44,456 nucleotides of DNA from Prochlorococcus sp. AG-424-P16 (lineage in GTDB: Bacteria > Cyanobacteriota > Cyanobacteriia > PCC-6307 > Cyanobiaceae), in assembly GCA_003213255.1 (NCBI GenBank), contig QCNI01000011.1:1-44456 (forward strand), read 5' to 3'. A model generated the notes under the pieces. It did not search any database, was not told where the DNA came from, and saw only the letters and a list, made by a program, of their open reading frames with translations. This document shows, one piece after another, positions 7,311 to 17,280 of the stretch. The position numbers were made by a program, and so were the translations under genes. Position 1 is the stretch's first letter, and each line of letters begins with the position of its first letter.

Positions 7311-8750
7311 GTGACTGATTCAAGTTTTGATTTTGATTTAATTGTAATAGGAGCAGGATATGGAGGTTTTGACGCCGCTAAACATGCTGCTGGCAAGGGA
7401 CTGAAAGTCGCAATAGTAGAATCTTCTGATATGGGAGGTACTTGTGTTAACAGGGGTTGTGTTCCATCTAAAGCTCTTTTGGCTGCAAGTGGAAAAGTTA
7501 GAGAAATAGCTGATTATGAACATTTAGCTAAATTTGGGATTCATGCTTCCCCAGTAAGGTTCGAGAGATCAAAAATTGCAGATCATGCAAATAATTTAGT
7601 TTTAAATGTTAGAGAAAACTTAACAAAAACTCTTAAAAGGAGTGGAGTTGAAATTATTTTGGGCATTGGAAGAATTGAAGGTAATCAAAAAGTAGGTGTA
7701 AGAGATAAAAACGGAATTGATAAAATTTTTACATGTAAGAATATTGTTATTGCAACAGGCTCTTCTCCTTTTGTGCCCCGTGGAATAACTTTGGATAATA
7801 GGACCGTATTCACTAGTGATGATGCGGTTAAACTTGAGTGGCTTCCAAGATGGATAGCAATTATTGGAAGCGGATATATAGGACTAGAATTTGCTGATGT
7901 TTATACCGCGCTTGGTTGTGAAGTTACCATGATCGAGGCTTTGGAGAATATTATGCCAACATTTGATCCAGACATCACTAAGTTTGCTAAGAAGAACCTT
8001 ATTCAAGCAAGAGATATAGAAACAAAATCAAATGTCTTTGCGACAAAAATAATACCTGGTTGCCCTGTAAAAATAGAACTGACGGATGCAAAATCTAAGG
8101 AAGTTGTAGAAACTTTAGAAGTTGACGCTGTACTAGTTGCAACTGGCAGAAGTCCTAATAGTAATAACTTAAATCTTGAGTCGGTTGGCATCGAAACAGT
8201 AAAAGGTTTCATTCCTGTAGATGATCAGATGAGAGTTACTAATGGTGATGAAATAATACCTAACATTTGGGCTGTTGGAGATGTAACGGGCAAACTAATG
8301 CTTGCCCATACAGCTGCAGCGCAGGGTACTGTTGCTGTTGATAATATTTGCGGTGGTAATGTCGAAATTAACTATAAAAGTATCCCTGCAGCAACCTTTA
8401 CTCACCCAGAGATAAGTTCAGTTGGTCTCTCTGAAGCTGAAGCTAAGGAGATATCTGCAAAAGAAAATTTTACTTTGGGAGTTGTCAAAAGTTTCTTTAA
8501 GGCTAATTCAAAAGCTTTGGCTGAATTGGAGAGTGACGGATTGCTAAAGTTGATTTTCAATAAAGAAAATGGGAAAGTATTAGGTGCTCATATTTTTGGG
8601 TTACATGCAGCTGATTTAATTCAAGAAATTTCGAACGCTATTTCAAGGAACCAAGATGTAATTCAATTATCTAAAGAAGTTCATACTCATCCTACTCTTA
8701 GTGAAGTAGTTGAGGTCGCATATAAACAAGCAGCTTCTCAAATAAAATAA
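7311..8750 (+). CDS. lpd: Dihydrolipoamide dehydrogenase (E3)
   Basis: A 479-residue flavoprotein disulfide reductase that reoxidises lipoamide of the pyruvate dehydrogenase complex with NAD+. The FAD motif GAGYGGFDAA is at about 14-23, the redox pair CVNRGC at 45-50, and the NAD motif IGSGYIGLEFAD at about 186-197. The catalytic His-Glu region is near the end (HTHPTLSEVVE). It starts with GTG, 7 bases after the SpoU gene. pdhA of the same complex lies about 9 kb away on the other strand, so the complex is not encoded in one operon. Confidence 0.95.
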   Translation: MTDSSFDFDLIVIGAGYGGFDAAKHAAGKGLKVAIVESSDMGGTCVNRGCVPSKALLAASGKVREIADYEHLAKFGIHASPVRFERSKIADHANNLVLNVRENLTKTLKRSGVEIILGIGRIEGNQKVGVRDKNGIDKIFTCKNIVIATGSSPFVPRGITLDNRTVFTSDDAVKLEWLPRWIAIIGSGYIGLEFADVYTALGCEVTMIEALENIMPTFDPDITKFAKKNLIQARDIETKSNVFATKIIPGCPVKIELTDAKSKEVVETLEVDAVLVATGRSPNSNNLNLESVGIETVKGFIPVDDQMRVTNGDEIIPNIWAVGDVTGKLMLAHTAAAQGTVAVDNICGGNVEINYKSIPAATFTHPEISSVGLSEAEAKEISAKENFTLGVVKSFFKANSKALAELESDGLLKLIFNKENGKVLGAHIFGLHAADLIQEISNAISRNQDVIQLSKEVHTHPTLSEVVEVAYKQAASQIK

Positions 8751-8762
8751 TTTCTAAAATTA

Positions 8763-9650
8763 ATGGAGATAAGACGCAGGCCACCAAATCCAACAGTAAG
8801 AGTAGAAAATTTAGAATATGCTGTACCTCATAGAGAAGCACAAGCAAAAAATATTCTGGAAGAAATTGTATGGCACAAAGATATTGAAATTAAGAATTTT
8901 AAAAAAATAGTCTCTTTAGAAGATCTCATTAAAAAGATTGAAAAACTTTCTACTCCCAAAGATTTTTATAAAAATATTTTGGAGTCAAAAATAAAACCGG
9001 GAGTTATTGCTGAAATAAAAAAAGCGAGTCCGAGTAAAGGAGTTATTAGAAAAGATTTTAATCCTGAAAACATAGCAATTTGTTATGAAGCATTAGGTGC
9101 ATCATGTATCTCAGTACTTACCGATAAAAGGTTCTTTCAAGGTAGTTATGAAATACTCGAAACTGTGAGGAGATCAACTAATCTTCCTATACTCTGCAAA
9201 GATTTTATTATTTCTGCTTATCAGATTTACAAAGCAAGGGTATCTGGTGCTGATGCAATATTATTAATCGCTGCGATTTTAAGTGATGACGATTTAATTT
9301 ATTTAAAGAAAATAGCTGATAATTTAAAGATGAGTGTTCTTGTTGAAGTCCATAACGCTAATGAATTAGAAAGGATTCTAAAGTTAAAATCTTTTAATTT
9401 GATTGGAATAAATAATAGAGACTTAAAGACTTTTAAAACAGATTTAAAAACATCAATAGAATTGATGCATACATATGCAGATATATTTTTAAAAGAAAAT
9501 ATCATCCCCATAAGTGAATCTGGAATTAATTGTGCCGAAGATTTAGAATCGCTTAGATCTATTGGAATCAAAGGAGTATTAATTGGTGAAACTTTTATGA
9601 GAGAAACTGATATTGAACAATCGTTCAAGAAATTATTTACCTCAATTTAA
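8763..9650 (+). CDS. trpC: Indole-3-glycerol phosphate synthase
   Basis: A 295-residue TIM-barrel enzyme of tryptophan synthesis that closes CdRP to indole-3-glycerol phosphate. The catalytic lysine region [12 protein letters not shown] (about 84-95), [15 protein letters not shown], and the ISESGI and VLIGETFMR phosphate-binding motifs are all present. It has an N-terminal extension of about 40 residues ([14 protein letters not shown]...), as usual in cyanobacterial TrpC. It follows lpd by 12 bases and is probably in the same transcript. No other trp gene is nearby, which is normal for the scattered trp genes of cyanobacteria. Confidence 0.95.
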   Translation: MEIRRRPPNPTVRVENLEYAVPHREAQAKNILEEIVWHKDIEIKNFKKIVSLEDLIKKIEKLSTPKDFYKNILESKIKPGVIAEIKKASPSKGVIRKDFNPENIAICYEALGASCISVLTDKRFFQGSYEILETVRRSTNLPILCKDFIISAYQIYKARVSGADAILLIAAILSDDDLIYLKKIADNLKMSVLVEVHNANELERILKLKSFNLIGINNRDLKTFKTDLKTSIELMHTYADIFLKENIIPISESGINCAEDLESLRSIGIKGVLIGETFMRETDIEQSFKKLFTSI

Positions 9651-9669
9651 TATTGACTTCAAATCGTGC

Positions 9670-9675
9670 TATAAA
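9670..9675 (+). promoter_or_regulatory. Possible extended -10 promoter of the nickel permease gene
   Basis: TGCTATAAA (9667-9675) is an extended -10 element (TGN plus TATAAA), 31 bases before the ATG of the permease gene. A TTGACT 11 bases upstream is too close to act as a normal -35. An AAAGAGAG stretch near 9684 may serve as ribosome-binding site. Consensus-based only. Confidence 0.35.
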
Positions 9676-9705
9676 ATTGAATAAAGAGAGTTGTACTGAA
9701 TATAT

Positions 9706-10377
9706 ATGCAGGCTGTAATTTTAACAGGTATAGTCGCAGGATTTGTGCATGTAGTTAGTGGCGCTGATCATTTAATTGCAATGGCACCAGCAGCGATTAA
9801 TAATCCCCAAAAAGCTCTCAAAAATAGTTTCTCATGGGGCTTGGGACATTCTTCAGGAGTCCTCTTGTTAGCTTTTCTAGCGATTTTTATTAAGGATATT
9901 ACGCCATTAAACAAATTTTCTAGTATTGCCGAATTCCTAGTTGGAATTTCACTTCTAATTGTTGGAGTATTTGCTATAAAAAATTCTTTTCAATTAAGTA
10001 TCCACTCGCATTCCCATAAGCATGAGAACGGAATTGCCCATCGTCACTTTCATTTTCATGTTAAGGAACAAAGAAATAATAATAAGCATTCACATGCTTT
10101 GACTGGTTTAGGCTTGCTACACGGTATAGCAGGAGGTTCACATTTTCTTGCAGTTCTTCCTGCTTTAGCACTACCTTTAACAAGCGCTTGCTTATATTTG
10201 ATTTCATATTTATTTGGTTCACTCATAAGTATGAATCTTTTTACTTGTTTAATATCTTTTACTACCTTTAAAGCAAGTCAAAAATTTATTAAAAGATTAA
10301 TAGCTTTAGCAGGAGGGCTTTCCTTTTCTTTGGGATTATTTTGGATTCAAAGAAGTGCTTCTGTTTTTTTGAATTAA
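9706..10377 (+). CDS. Nickel permease, NiCoT/UreH-like
   Basis: A 223-residue membrane protein with several hydrophobic helices. The first helix carries HVVSGADHLIAMAP, similar to the His-Asp metal-selection motif of NiCoT and UreH/HupE-type nickel permeases. A cytoplasmic-type loop is packed with histidines (about residues 103-130, HSHSHKHENGIAHRHFHFH). The second half repeats a GLLHGIAGGSHFLA motif. It sits head to tail against the NiSOD genes on the opposite strand, so the likely job is to supply nickel for SodN (and urease if present). Its 3' end overlaps sodX by 42 bases. Substrate is inferred from motif and neighbours. Confidence 0.85.
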   Translation: MQAVILTGIVAGFVHVVSGADHLIAMAPAAINNPQKALKNSFSWGLGHSSGVLLLAFLAIFIKDITPLNKFSSIAEFLVGISLLIVGVFAIKNSFQLSIHSHSHKHENGIAHRHFHFHVKEQRNNNKHSHALTGLGLLHGIAGGSHFLAVLPALALPLTSACLYLISYLFGSLISMNLFTCLISFTTFKASQKFIKRLIALAGGLSFSLGLFWIQRSASVFLN

Positions 10378-10728
10378 AAAATTTTTTAATTTAGGAATAA
10401 TTAATTTAGAGGTCACAATCCCAATTATTTTTTTGTTATTGATTAATCCAAATTTATTACTATCTTCGCTAAATTTAATATTGTCGCCAATAACCTCAAC
10501 GTTATTTTGATTTACTGACTTTATCCTTTTAATTAGTTTTTTATTTTTAATTGGATGATTAAAAATAACTATTTGCCGATTTTTAAGTATGGATTTATTA
10601 TTTTTATATTTTTTAAAAAATACAATGTCACCCTCTTTTAGGTAAGGAAACATCGATTCACCACTAATAATCGCGGTTTTTCTTAAACCTAAAAAAAATA
10701 AAATAAAATCAAAAAAACTTTTGAAAAT
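10336..10728 (-). CDS. sodX: Nickel-type superoxide dismutase maturation protease (SodX)
   Basis: A signal peptidase I-like (S26) protease that trims the SodN pro-peptide. The catalytic Ser lies in SGESMFPYLKEGD, and the general-base Lys region is KLIKRIKSVNQNNVEVIGDN. The first ATG (10653) is the Met just after the catalytic Ser, so it cannot be the real start. The frame is open upstream to a TAG at 10743 and reads VIFKSFFDFILFFLGLRK, a membrane anchor, but contains no ATG, GTG or TTG. I place the start at ATT (10728), 8 bases after the sodN stop, giving about 130 residues; this is an inference. Confidence 0.85.
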   Translation of the reverse strand: MFKSFFDFILFFLGLRKTAIISGESMFPYLKEGDIVFFKKYKNNKSILKNRQIVIFNHPIKNKKLIKRIKSVNQNNVEVIGDNIKFSEDSNKFGLINNKKIIGIVTSKLIIPKLKNFLIQKNRSTSLNPK

Positions 10729-10736
10729 GACTCTGA

Positions 10737-11210
10737 TTAACTAGCTTTTACAAAAGCGTCTGATCTTCCTTTTGAAGCCCAGAAAATATTATGAATTTTT
10801 TCTACATAACTCATAAGTTCTTCAGCTTGGGCTAAGTCAATATTTACTTTGCATGCACTGCATAATTTGGCAGCCTTCCAAATTGTTTCATGTAAGTCAG
10901 GATAAGTTTCCAAATGGACTGGTTTAAAGTAATCTGTCCACAAAATGAGAATCTCTTTCTTTGTTTCTTTTGCTTGCTCTTCTTTAACTGCAACATATCT
11001 AGAAAATGTATTACTGTATGCAGCCCACTCTGCTGAATCAGTGCTAGAAGGAGCTTCTAATGCAATAAGTTTTTTTGTCATTGATAAAACTGCTTCAGCT
11101 GCAACTCTCGTAGATGCTGGGTCGTAAACACCACAAGGACCATCGCAGTGAGCATGAACTGTCATTGGGGATTTTTTATCTAGAAAAGAATTGATGAATT
11201 TAATTAACAT
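10737..11210 (-). CDS. sodN: Nickel superoxide dismutase precursor
   Basis: A 157-residue precursor of the cytoplasmic NiSOD that dismutates superoxide. The nickel hook HCDGPCGVYD is at residues 21-30, so the pro-peptide is MLIKFINSFLDKKSPMTVHA and cleavage gives an N-terminal His1 with Cys2 and Cys6 as ligands. The four-helix body continues to the family-type IFWASKGRSDAFVKAS end. sodX follows in the same direction, forming the usual sodN-sodX pair. NiSOD in place of Fe or Mn SOD is typical of marine picocyanobacteria. A TATATA-rich stretch about 25 bases upstream may be its promoter. Confidence 0.97.
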   Translation of the reverse strand: MLIKFINSFLDKKSPMTVHAHCDGPCGVYDPASTRVAAEAVLSMTKKLIALEAPSSTDSAEWAAYSNTFSRYVAVKEEQAKETKKEILILWTDYFKPVHLETYPDLHETIWKAAKLCSACKVNIDLAQAEELMSYVEKIHNIFWASKGRSDAFVKAS

Positions 11211-11288
11211 TTCAAATTTTTGGTGTTGTATATATATTACTTGGAGATTAACTAAATTGAAAAGTCTTAGATATTTTTCTTACTTAAT

Positions 11289-11861
11289 TTAATTGACTTT
11301 TAATAATTCAACTTCAAATATTAAAGTCGCATTAGCAGGTATTACATTTCCAGCTCCTCTTGATCCGTATCCAAGTTCCGGAGGTATTGTTAATTTTCTT
11401 TTGCCTCCAACTTTCATGCCTGCTACGCCTTCGTCCCAACCTTTTATTACTCGTCCAGCACCCAAGGGAAAGCTGAATGGAGCTCTGCCGATACTGGTAT
11501 CAAATTGTGTCCCGTCTTCTAGTGTTCCTGTGTAATTTACAGTTACTGTTTGCCCAGCATTTGCCTCATCTCCTTCCCCGTTTACGATATCTGCAATAAT
11601 TAAACCACTTTCTGTAGTCCTTGAATTGTTGTTTGATGGTGTTTCTTCTGCCATAGCGAAAAGTATAGGATTTGGATCAGATGGGTCTAGTTCAAATAAA
11701 TTATTATTTGAGACATTTGATGATTTTGCAACAGGTGTTCTTTGAACTGATTGAGTTTCTGATTCAGCAGCATTAACAACTTGAGGTGAATTAAATTGAC
11801 TAAAAAGAGTTAATGAAACACAAAAAACAAAAACTGCAAAACTGATAAAGACTTCTTTCAC
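11289..11861 (-). CDS. FKBP-type peptidyl-prolyl cis-trans isomerase, exported or anchored
   Basis: A 190-residue protein with an N-terminal hydrophobic segment (about 6-24, [15 protein letters not shown]) and an A-rich region that could be a signal cleavage site (VNAAES), followed by a linker and one C-terminal FKBP domain (about 85-190). FKBP hallmarks are present: [34 protein letters not shown] and [14 protein letters not shown] ... TLIFEVELL. It likely catalyses proline isomerisation in the periplasm or thylakoid lumen. It is upstream of sodN on the same strand with a 78-base gap, and diverges from lnt. Confidence 0.92.
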   Translation of the reverse strand: MKEVFISFAVFVFCVSLTLFSQFNSPQVVNAAESETQSVQRTPVAKSSNVSNNNLFELDPSDPNPILFAMAEETPSNNNSRTTESGLIIADIVNGEGDEANAGQTVTVNYTGTLEDGTQFDTSIGRAPFSFPLGAGRVIKGWDEGVAGMKVGGKRKLTIPPELGYGSRGAGNVIPANATLIFEVELLKVN

Positions 11862-11947
11862 GTAAATTTTGAAAGTTACTAGAACTTAGTCTACAGAATG
11901 AAGGTACAATAAATGGGTGATTATAAATTTAATTTCGTAATTTTAGA

Positions 11948-13435
11948 TTGTTAATCCCAACTCAAATTAAAAGTCTAAGACAATATTTTTACCCTTGTTT
12001 AGGAGGGATTTTAGGAGGAATTTCAGTTTCAACTCATTTTTGGCTGATTTTTATGCCGATATCATTATTTATTTTATGGAAGGGAAGTGAAAGGAGAATA
12101 GCAAATTTTTGTTGGGGTTTTTTCTTCATCTTGATAAGTCATTCTTGGCTTTATGATCTTCATCCATTGACATGGCTTGGGTTTTCATGGCTTACAAGTT
12201 TAATAATCACCATTTTAATATTATTATTTTGCGCTTTTTTGGGTGGGATATTAGTTTATTCATGGGGATTGTTAGTTGAAATCATTCTCTGGAAAGAAGA
12301 TGTTTTCAAAATGAAAATATTATCTTTAACAGTAAAAGTATTTTTTTTATCTTTGACTTGGGGGATTGGTGAATTGATACTTTCTCAAACACCTTTTTTT
12401 TGGATAGGTTTAGGAGAGAGTCTTATCCCAGGTGATCTTTATCTTGCTGGTTTAGCAAGATGGATTGGAGCAAGTGGTTTATGCGTATTACAAATATTGA
12501 TTGGATTTTGGATTTTTTATATTCAAGGTAGATGGGAAAGAAAACTTTACTTTAAAAAAATATTTCTTTTAGGACTTTTGGTTTTTATTTTCTTGCATTT
12601 ATTTGGAGGTTTAACAACTCCAATTAAAAGAAATTATGAATATCCAGTAGCTATTTGGCAAACTAATATACCAACAAGAGAAAAATTAAAAATAAATGAT
12701 GAATTTATTGAAGAAAAGCTATCTATCGCTCAAAAATATGCTTTATCAAAAAAAGTGAAACTTCTTGTTGCTCCTGAAGGGACTTTAAATAGTAATTTTT
12801 ATTTATCTAAAGGCTTTAAGGTTAATACCTTGGCAGGAGGTTTCAGAAATTCTAATAATGAGTTAAGAAGTTCTTTACTCGGATTTAATATTGGAGATAA
12901 ATCTTTTACCTCATTTATAGATAAACATAGACTTGTTCCATTAGGTGAAAAAACACCTAGATTTCTAGATAGTTTTTCAAGTGGATTATCTGCTGTAGGA
13001 GGAATTCAACCTGGCTCTGATTCAAGATTGTTTGATCCTAAATTTACACAACCTCTAGCAGTGGCTATTTGTTATGAAATTAGTGATGGATTGAAAATAA
13101 GAAAGGCCATTAATAGTGGTGCAAAACTAATAATAACTGCAGCAAATTTAGATCCCTATCCAACTAAGCTTTATAATCAATTCCTGTCTTTGGCAAGATT
13201 GAGAAGTATAGAAAATAAAAAAGATAATTTACTTGTATCAAACACTGGTCCTTCGGGTTTAGTTAAAGATGATGGGAAAATAATTCAACTTCTAGATTTA
13301 AATGTTGAACAAAATAAAGTAGTTTTCCCCAATTTTTCATCCGACAAGACCTTCTATACAAAATTTGGAGATAAACCTATTTTGTTATTGTTTATATTTT
13401 TTATGGGATTAAATTTCTTTTGGAAAATTAATTAA
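11948..13435 (+). CDS. lnt: Apolipoprotein N-acyltransferase
   Basis: A 495-residue inner-membrane enzyme that adds the third acyl chain to lipoproteins. The N-terminal half has several transmembrane helices. The C-terminal half is a nitrilase-like domain with the expected Glu-Lys-Cys triad: [21 protein letters not shown] and [11 protein letters not shown]. The start is TTG (11948). A final hydrophobic helix closes the protein ([15 protein letters not shown]). It diverges from the FKBP gene and overlaps the mnmA stop by 8 bases tail to tail. Confidence 0.92.
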   Translation: MLIPTQIKSLRQYFYPCLGGILGGISVSTHFWLIFMPISLFILWKGSERRIANFCWGFFFILISHSWLYDLHPLTWLGFSWLTSLIITILILLFCAFLGGILVYSWGLLVEIILWKEDVFKMKILSLTVKVFFLSLTWGIGELILSQTPFFWIGLGESLIPGDLYLAGLARWIGASGLCVLQILIGFWIFYIQGRWERKLYFKKIFLLGLLVFIFLHLFGGLTTPIKRNYEYPVAIWQTNIPTREKLKINDEFIEEKLSIAQKYALSKKVKLLVAPEGTLNSNFYLSKGFKVNTLAGGFRNSNNELRSSLLGFNIGDKSFTSFIDKHRLVPLGEKTPRFLDSFSSGLSAVGGIQPGSDSRLFDPKFTQPLAVAICYEISDGLKIRKAINSGAKLIITAANLDPYPTKLYNQFLSLARLRSIENKKDNLLVSNTGPSGLVKDDGKIIQLLDLNVEQNKVVFPNFSSDKTFYTKFGDKPILLLFIFFMGLNFFWKIN

Positions 13436-14585
13436 TTAATCCGCCACCTAATAAAATTTCTCCTTTATAAAAAACTGCAGCTTGACCAGGTGTTACCGAA
13501 CTTTGACTTTCTTCAAATATTAATTTAAATGTTTTAGTTGGATTATTTAAATTTTTCAAAGGGATTAAAGTCCCTTTTACTGGATGACTTCTATATCTGA
13601 TTTGCGCTTCTACTTGTATCTCTTGCTTAGGTTCTTCGATTGAAACCCAGTTAACCTTAGTAATTATTGCTTCTTTATTAAATAGATCACTTTTATCTGC
13701 TACATAAACTATGTTTTTTACCCTGTCTAAACTTTTTACATATAATGGTTTAGGCCAAGCGATGCCTAAACCTTTTCTTTGACCTACTGTAAAGTGCTGA
13801 ATACCATTGTGCCTTCCTAGGACTTTCCCATTTACATGCACAATTTCTCCTTCATTGGGTTCAATGTGTTTGTCGATAAATCTCTGCATTGATCCATAAT
13901 GCTCAACTAAACATAAATCTTGACTTTCTGGTTTTTGAGCAGTTCTAAGGCCTAATCTTAGGGCTTCCTTTCTTGTTTCTTCTTTTTTCATTTCACCAAG
14001 AGGAAATTCTAATCTGCTTAGTACTTCTTGTGAAAGAGAATAAAGAAAATAACTTTGGTCCTTGTTTTCGTCAGCACCTCTTAGAAGAAGGAAGTCTTTA
14101 AATACTAAGCTCTTGCAATCAAGTGTTTCAGCATAAGATGATTTCTTTATCCTTGCGTAATGTCCGGTCGCAATATAAGTAAAGTCTTTTTTGTTTATTG
14201 CGTAATTAAGCATCTCTTCAAACTTCACATTCTTGTTGCACATCGAACATGGAAGTGGAGTGAATCCTTTCTTATAGCTTTCAGTAGTTTTTTTAATTAC
14301 CTCTCTTTCGAAAATTTCTCTTGAGTCTATTATTTTATGATTAATTCCCAAATCTTCACAAAGGCCAGCAGCATCTACTAATCCTTCAGAACAGCAGGAG
14401 CCTTGTCCTTTCATTAGCCAAAGAGTTAGTCCCTCAACATTCCAGCCTCTTTCTACAAGAATAGCAGCTGAAAGGGAACTATCTACGCCACCAGAAAGAC
14501 CTACAATAATATTTTTCTTCTTTTTAGTTTTATTATTAGAAGAAAAAAAGTTCTCTAATTTTTTATCCTTTTGTGTCTTTAACAT
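13428..14585 (-). CDS. mnmA: tRNA-specific 2-thiouridylase
   Basis: A 385-residue PP-loop enzyme that thiolates U34 of tRNA for Lys, Glu and Gln. The ATP loop GLSGGVDSS is at about 29-37, the catalytic Cys at about 116 ([11 protein letters not shown]), and the second redox Cys in [18 protein letters not shown] and the C-terminal [16 protein letters not shown] are family motifs. An N-terminal Lys- and Asn-rich extension of about 24 residues precedes the PP-loop. It is divergent from nnrED with 46 bases between starts. Confidence 0.95.
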   Translation of the reverse strand: MLKTQKDKKLENFFSSNNKTKKKKNIIVGLSGGVDSSLSAAILVERGWNVEGLTLWLMKGQGSCCSEGLVDAAGLCEDLGINHKIIDSREIFEREVIKKTTESYKKGFTPLPCSMCNKNVKFEEMLNYAINKKDFTYIATGHYARIKKSSYAETLDCKSLVFKDFLLLRGADENKDQSYFLYSLSQEVLSRLEFPLGEMKKEETRKEALRLGLRTAQKPESQDLCLVEHYGSMQRFIDKHIEPNEGEIVHVNGKVLGRHNGIQHFTVGQRKGLGIAWPKPLYVKSLDRVKNIVYVADKSDLFNKEAIITKVNWVSIEEPKQEIQVEAQIRYRSHPVKGTLIPLKNLNNPTKTFKLIFEESQSSVTPGQAAVFYKGEILLGGGLIN

Positions 14586-14631
14586 GGAAGTTTAAATTTT
14601 TGAACAGTACTTCAATTGCTTTGTACTAATT

Positions 14632-16197
14632 ATGAACGAAATTGTGTGGCCAACAATTGACTCTAAACATTTAATTGTTGATTCAAAGCAAATGTTGATA
14701 TTAGAGAAAGAAATGTTTTCTGATGGAATGCCTCAAGAAGCATTGATGGAAAAAGCTGGTATTCAAATTAGTAGATGGCTCTTGAAAAGGAAACCTCTTC
14801 TAAAGTATGGAATAACTGTCTTTATAGGTCCTGGGCATAATGGTGGGGATGGTGCAGTAATAGCCAGAGAGCTTTTTTTGAAAGGTTTTTTAGTAAAGGT
14901 ATGGTGTCCATTCCCGATAAAAAAAACATTAACAAATAACCACCTTAATTATCTTACATCTATTGGCGTCACAAAATCAGTAGAGCCCCCTGATCCAAAT
15001 GATAAAGAACTTTGGATTGATGCTGTTTTTGGTAATAATCAAACAAGAAAAGTTGATAATAAATTAATTAAACTTTTTAATCAAAAATTTCATAACAAAT
15101 ATGGCAAGGTAATAAGTATTGATATTCCAACAGGATTATGTCCTGATAAAGGAGAGCCTTTTTTAGATAACGCAGTAAAGGCAGACCATACCTTGGCAAT
15201 TGGTCTTAATAAGATTGGGTTGACGCAAGATTCTGCATTACCTTTTATTGGAGAATTGCACCATATAGATGTTGGCGTGCCTATTAGTAAACTTTCCAAA
15301 GTTGATAAAAAGATTTTTAAGATTACTTACAAAGATATAAAAAATATTGATTTACCTTCTTTACCAAGAAATTCCAACAAATATAAAAGAGGTAGAACAT
15401 TATTAATAGCTGGAAGTGAAAAATATCCTGGTGCTGCATACTTAGCATTAAAAGGAGCGATATCAAGCGGAGCAGGCTATATTTCGGCTGTCCTGCCTGA
15501 GTTAGTTGCTGAATCTATTTGGCAAGTTGCTCCAGAAATAGTTTTAAAGGATACTATGCAATCTAATCAAAATGGAAATGCATCTTTATTTAGTGCATTA
15601 AAAAATATTGATTTAAGTGCATTTGATTCAGTAACTGTCGGCCCAGGAATAGGAATTGATAATGATGATTGGCAAAAAGCAAAAGATATTCTCACTGGTT
15701 TTGAAGGATTATTGATCTTGGATGCGGATGCACTCAATAGAATTTCAGAATCTAAATTATGTTCAAAATTTTTCTTAGAGAGAAGATTTAAGACATGGAT
15801 TACTCCTCATAGCAAAGAATTTTCGAGGTTATTCCCTAATATTAAATGCGAGACTAATGTTGAAAAAGCTCTTAATGTTGCGCAAGAACATAATATAAGT
15901 GTTTTGTTAAAGGGAGCTAATAGCATAGTCGCTGACAATAAAAAGGCTTGGCAACTTTTTGGGACTGATTCACACACAGCTCGAGCTGGATTGGGTGATC
16001 TTTTATCTGGATTTATAGCTGGTAGTTCTGCGATTGATTTAACTTTTTGTAGAAACATAACAACAGATTTTTTTGCTAAATACGTACTTTTGCACTCATT
16101 TGCTGCATCAAAGTGCAAAAAAGGGTCAAATGCTTCTGCTATTGGTGACGAATTGTCAAAATTAATGCGAAATATAAAAATGAGACAAATATCTTGA
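14632..16197 (+). CDS. Bifunctional NAD(P)H-hydrate epimerase / ADP-dependent dehydratase
   Basis: A 521-residue fusion that repairs hydrated NADH and NADPH. The N-terminal YjeF_N epimerase domain (about 15-225) carries GPGHNGGDGAVIARE, DAVFGNN and IDIPTGLCPD. The C-terminal YjeF_C kinase-like dehydratase domain (about 245-521) carries RGRTLLIAGSEKYPGAA, VGPGIGIDN, LDADALNR, LLKGANSIV and the catalytic GLGDLLSGFIAG loop (Leu replaces the usual Thr before GD). It corresponds to E. coli Nnr (YjeF). Normal length. Followed by a 140-base gap and the sigma factor gene. Confidence 0.94.
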   Translation: MNEIVWPTIDSKHLIVDSKQMLILEKEMFSDGMPQEALMEKAGIQISRWLLKRKPLLKYGITVFIGPGHNGGDGAVIARELFLKGFLVKVWCPFPIKKTLTNNHLNYLTSIGVTKSVEPPDPNDKELWIDAVFGNNQTRKVDNKLIKLFNQKFHNKYGKVISIDIPTGLCPDKGEPFLDNAVKADHTLAIGLNKIGLTQDSALPFIGELHHIDVGVPISKLSKVDKKIFKITYKDIKNIDLPSLPRNSNKYKRGRTLLIAGSEKYPGAAYLALKGAISSGAGYISAVLPELVAESIWQVAPEIVLKDTMQSNQNGNASLFSALKNIDLSAFDSVTVGPGIGIDNDDWQKAKDILTGFEGLLILDADALNRISESKLCSKFFLERRFKTWITPHSKEFSRLFPNIKCETNVEKALNVAQEHNISVLLKGANSIVADNKKAWQLFGTDSHTARAGLGDLLSGFIAGSSAIDLTFCRNITTDFFAKYVLLHSFAASKCKKGSNASAIGDELSKLMRNIKMRQIS

Positions 16198-16337
16198 AAG
16201 AAACAATTTAAGAGAGTTATTTATAGTTTTAAACACATAAGTGTACAAATATAACTTGAAATCTGAAGCGCGCATTAAATATTTGGCTATTTCTTCAAAA
16301 GTGTAGGAGAGTTTTATTACCTAAATTAGGTCAGAAT

Positions 16338-17279
16338 ATGGTTTCATCATTACCAACACAAGCAGAACCTCCTAAAAGGAGAAGTAATGATCCAATTAGT
16401 TGGTATTTGCAGAATATCGGTAGAGTACCTTTATTAACACCTGCCGAAGAGATTGAATTGGGTAATCAAGTCCAGAAGATGATGATTCTTACAGAAGATG
16501 GACAATTAAATGAAAAGATTAATGATTTTACACCTCAGCAAAAAAGAACTATAAAAATTGGTCGAAGAGCTAAAGAAAGAATGATGAAAGCTAATTTAAG
16601 ATTAGTTGTCAGTGTGGCAAAAAAATATCAAGGTAAAGGACTGGAATTACTTGATTTAGTACAAGAAGGTTCGCTTGGGTTAGAGAGGGCTGTTGAAAAA
16701 TTTGATCCGACAAGAGGATATAAGTTTTCTACTTATGCTTTTTGGTGGATTAGGCAGAGTATGACAAGAGCAATTGCCTGTCAATCAAGAACAATACGTT
16801 TACCTGTTCACTTAAGTGAAAGGTTAGCTTCTATTAGAAAAGTTAGTAGAGATTTGGCTCATAAGCTTGGTGCAATGCCAAGCAGAATTGAAATTGCAGA
16901 GGCAATGGAAATTGATGTTGAAGAATTGGATTCTGTTTTAAGACAAGCTTTATCGACAAGTAGTTTAGATGCTCCAGTAAATGGTGATGATGGCAGGAGC
17001 TTTTTAGGTGATTTAATTGCAGATAGTAATAATGAAGAGCCTTTAGATCAAGTTGAACAGAAAATGCATCAAGAGCAACTTGGTAAGTGGTTAAGTCATT
17101 TAAGCGAGCAAGAACAACATGTTCTCAAACTAAGGTTTGGACTTGATGCAAATGAAAGACATACGCTTGCTGAAATTGGAAGATTATTAGAAGTTTCTAG
17201 AGAAAGAGTAAGACAAGTTGAACTTAAGGCACTTAGAAAATTAAGAAATTTAACCAGAAAATTACCTAGCGGTATTTAA
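16338..17279 (+). CDS. RNA polymerase sigma factor, sigma-70 family group 2
   Basis: A 313-residue sigma factor. Region 1.2 is at about 15-47 (DPISWYLQNIGRVPLLTPAEE), and region 2 at about 80-155 (ANLRLVVSVAKKYQGKGLELLDLVQEG; YKFSTYAFWWIRQSMTRAI). Region 3 follows, and the region 4 helix-turn-helix is near 245-305 (LRFGLDANERHTLAEIGRLL; SRERVRQVE). It lacks the long region 1.1 and acidic insert of the principal RpoD, so it is a group 2 (SigB-E type) alternative factor. A good AGGAGAG lies about 25 bases before the ATG, farther than usual. It ends one base before the convergent pdhA stop. Confidence 0.93.
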   Translation: MVSSLPTQAEPPKRRSNDPISWYLQNIGRVPLLTPAEEIELGNQVQKMMILTEDGQLNEKINDFTPQQKRTIKIGRRAKERMMKANLRLVVSVAKKYQGKGLELLDLVQEGSLGLERAVEKFDPTRGYKFSTYAFWWIRQSMTRAIACQSRTIRLPVHLSERLASIRKVSRDLAHKLGAMPSRIEIAEAMEIDVEELDSVLRQALSTSSLDAPVNGDDGRSFLGDLIADSNNEEPLDQVEQKMHQEQLGKWLSHLSEQEQHVLKLRFGLDANERHTLAEIGRLLEVSRERVRQVELKALRKLRNLTRKLPSGI

Positions 17280-17280
17280 A

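Noticed and set aside
11235..11247. NtcA-like GTA...TAC in the sodN upstream region
   Set aside because: The spacing is 7 rather than 8 bases and the sequence is a simple TATATA run, better explained as a -10 region.
16242..16255. LexA-like sequence TGTACAAATATAAC before the sigma factor gene
   Set aside because: It shares GTACAAAT with the lexA operator, but the second half does not fit the SOS box and there is no inverted arm.
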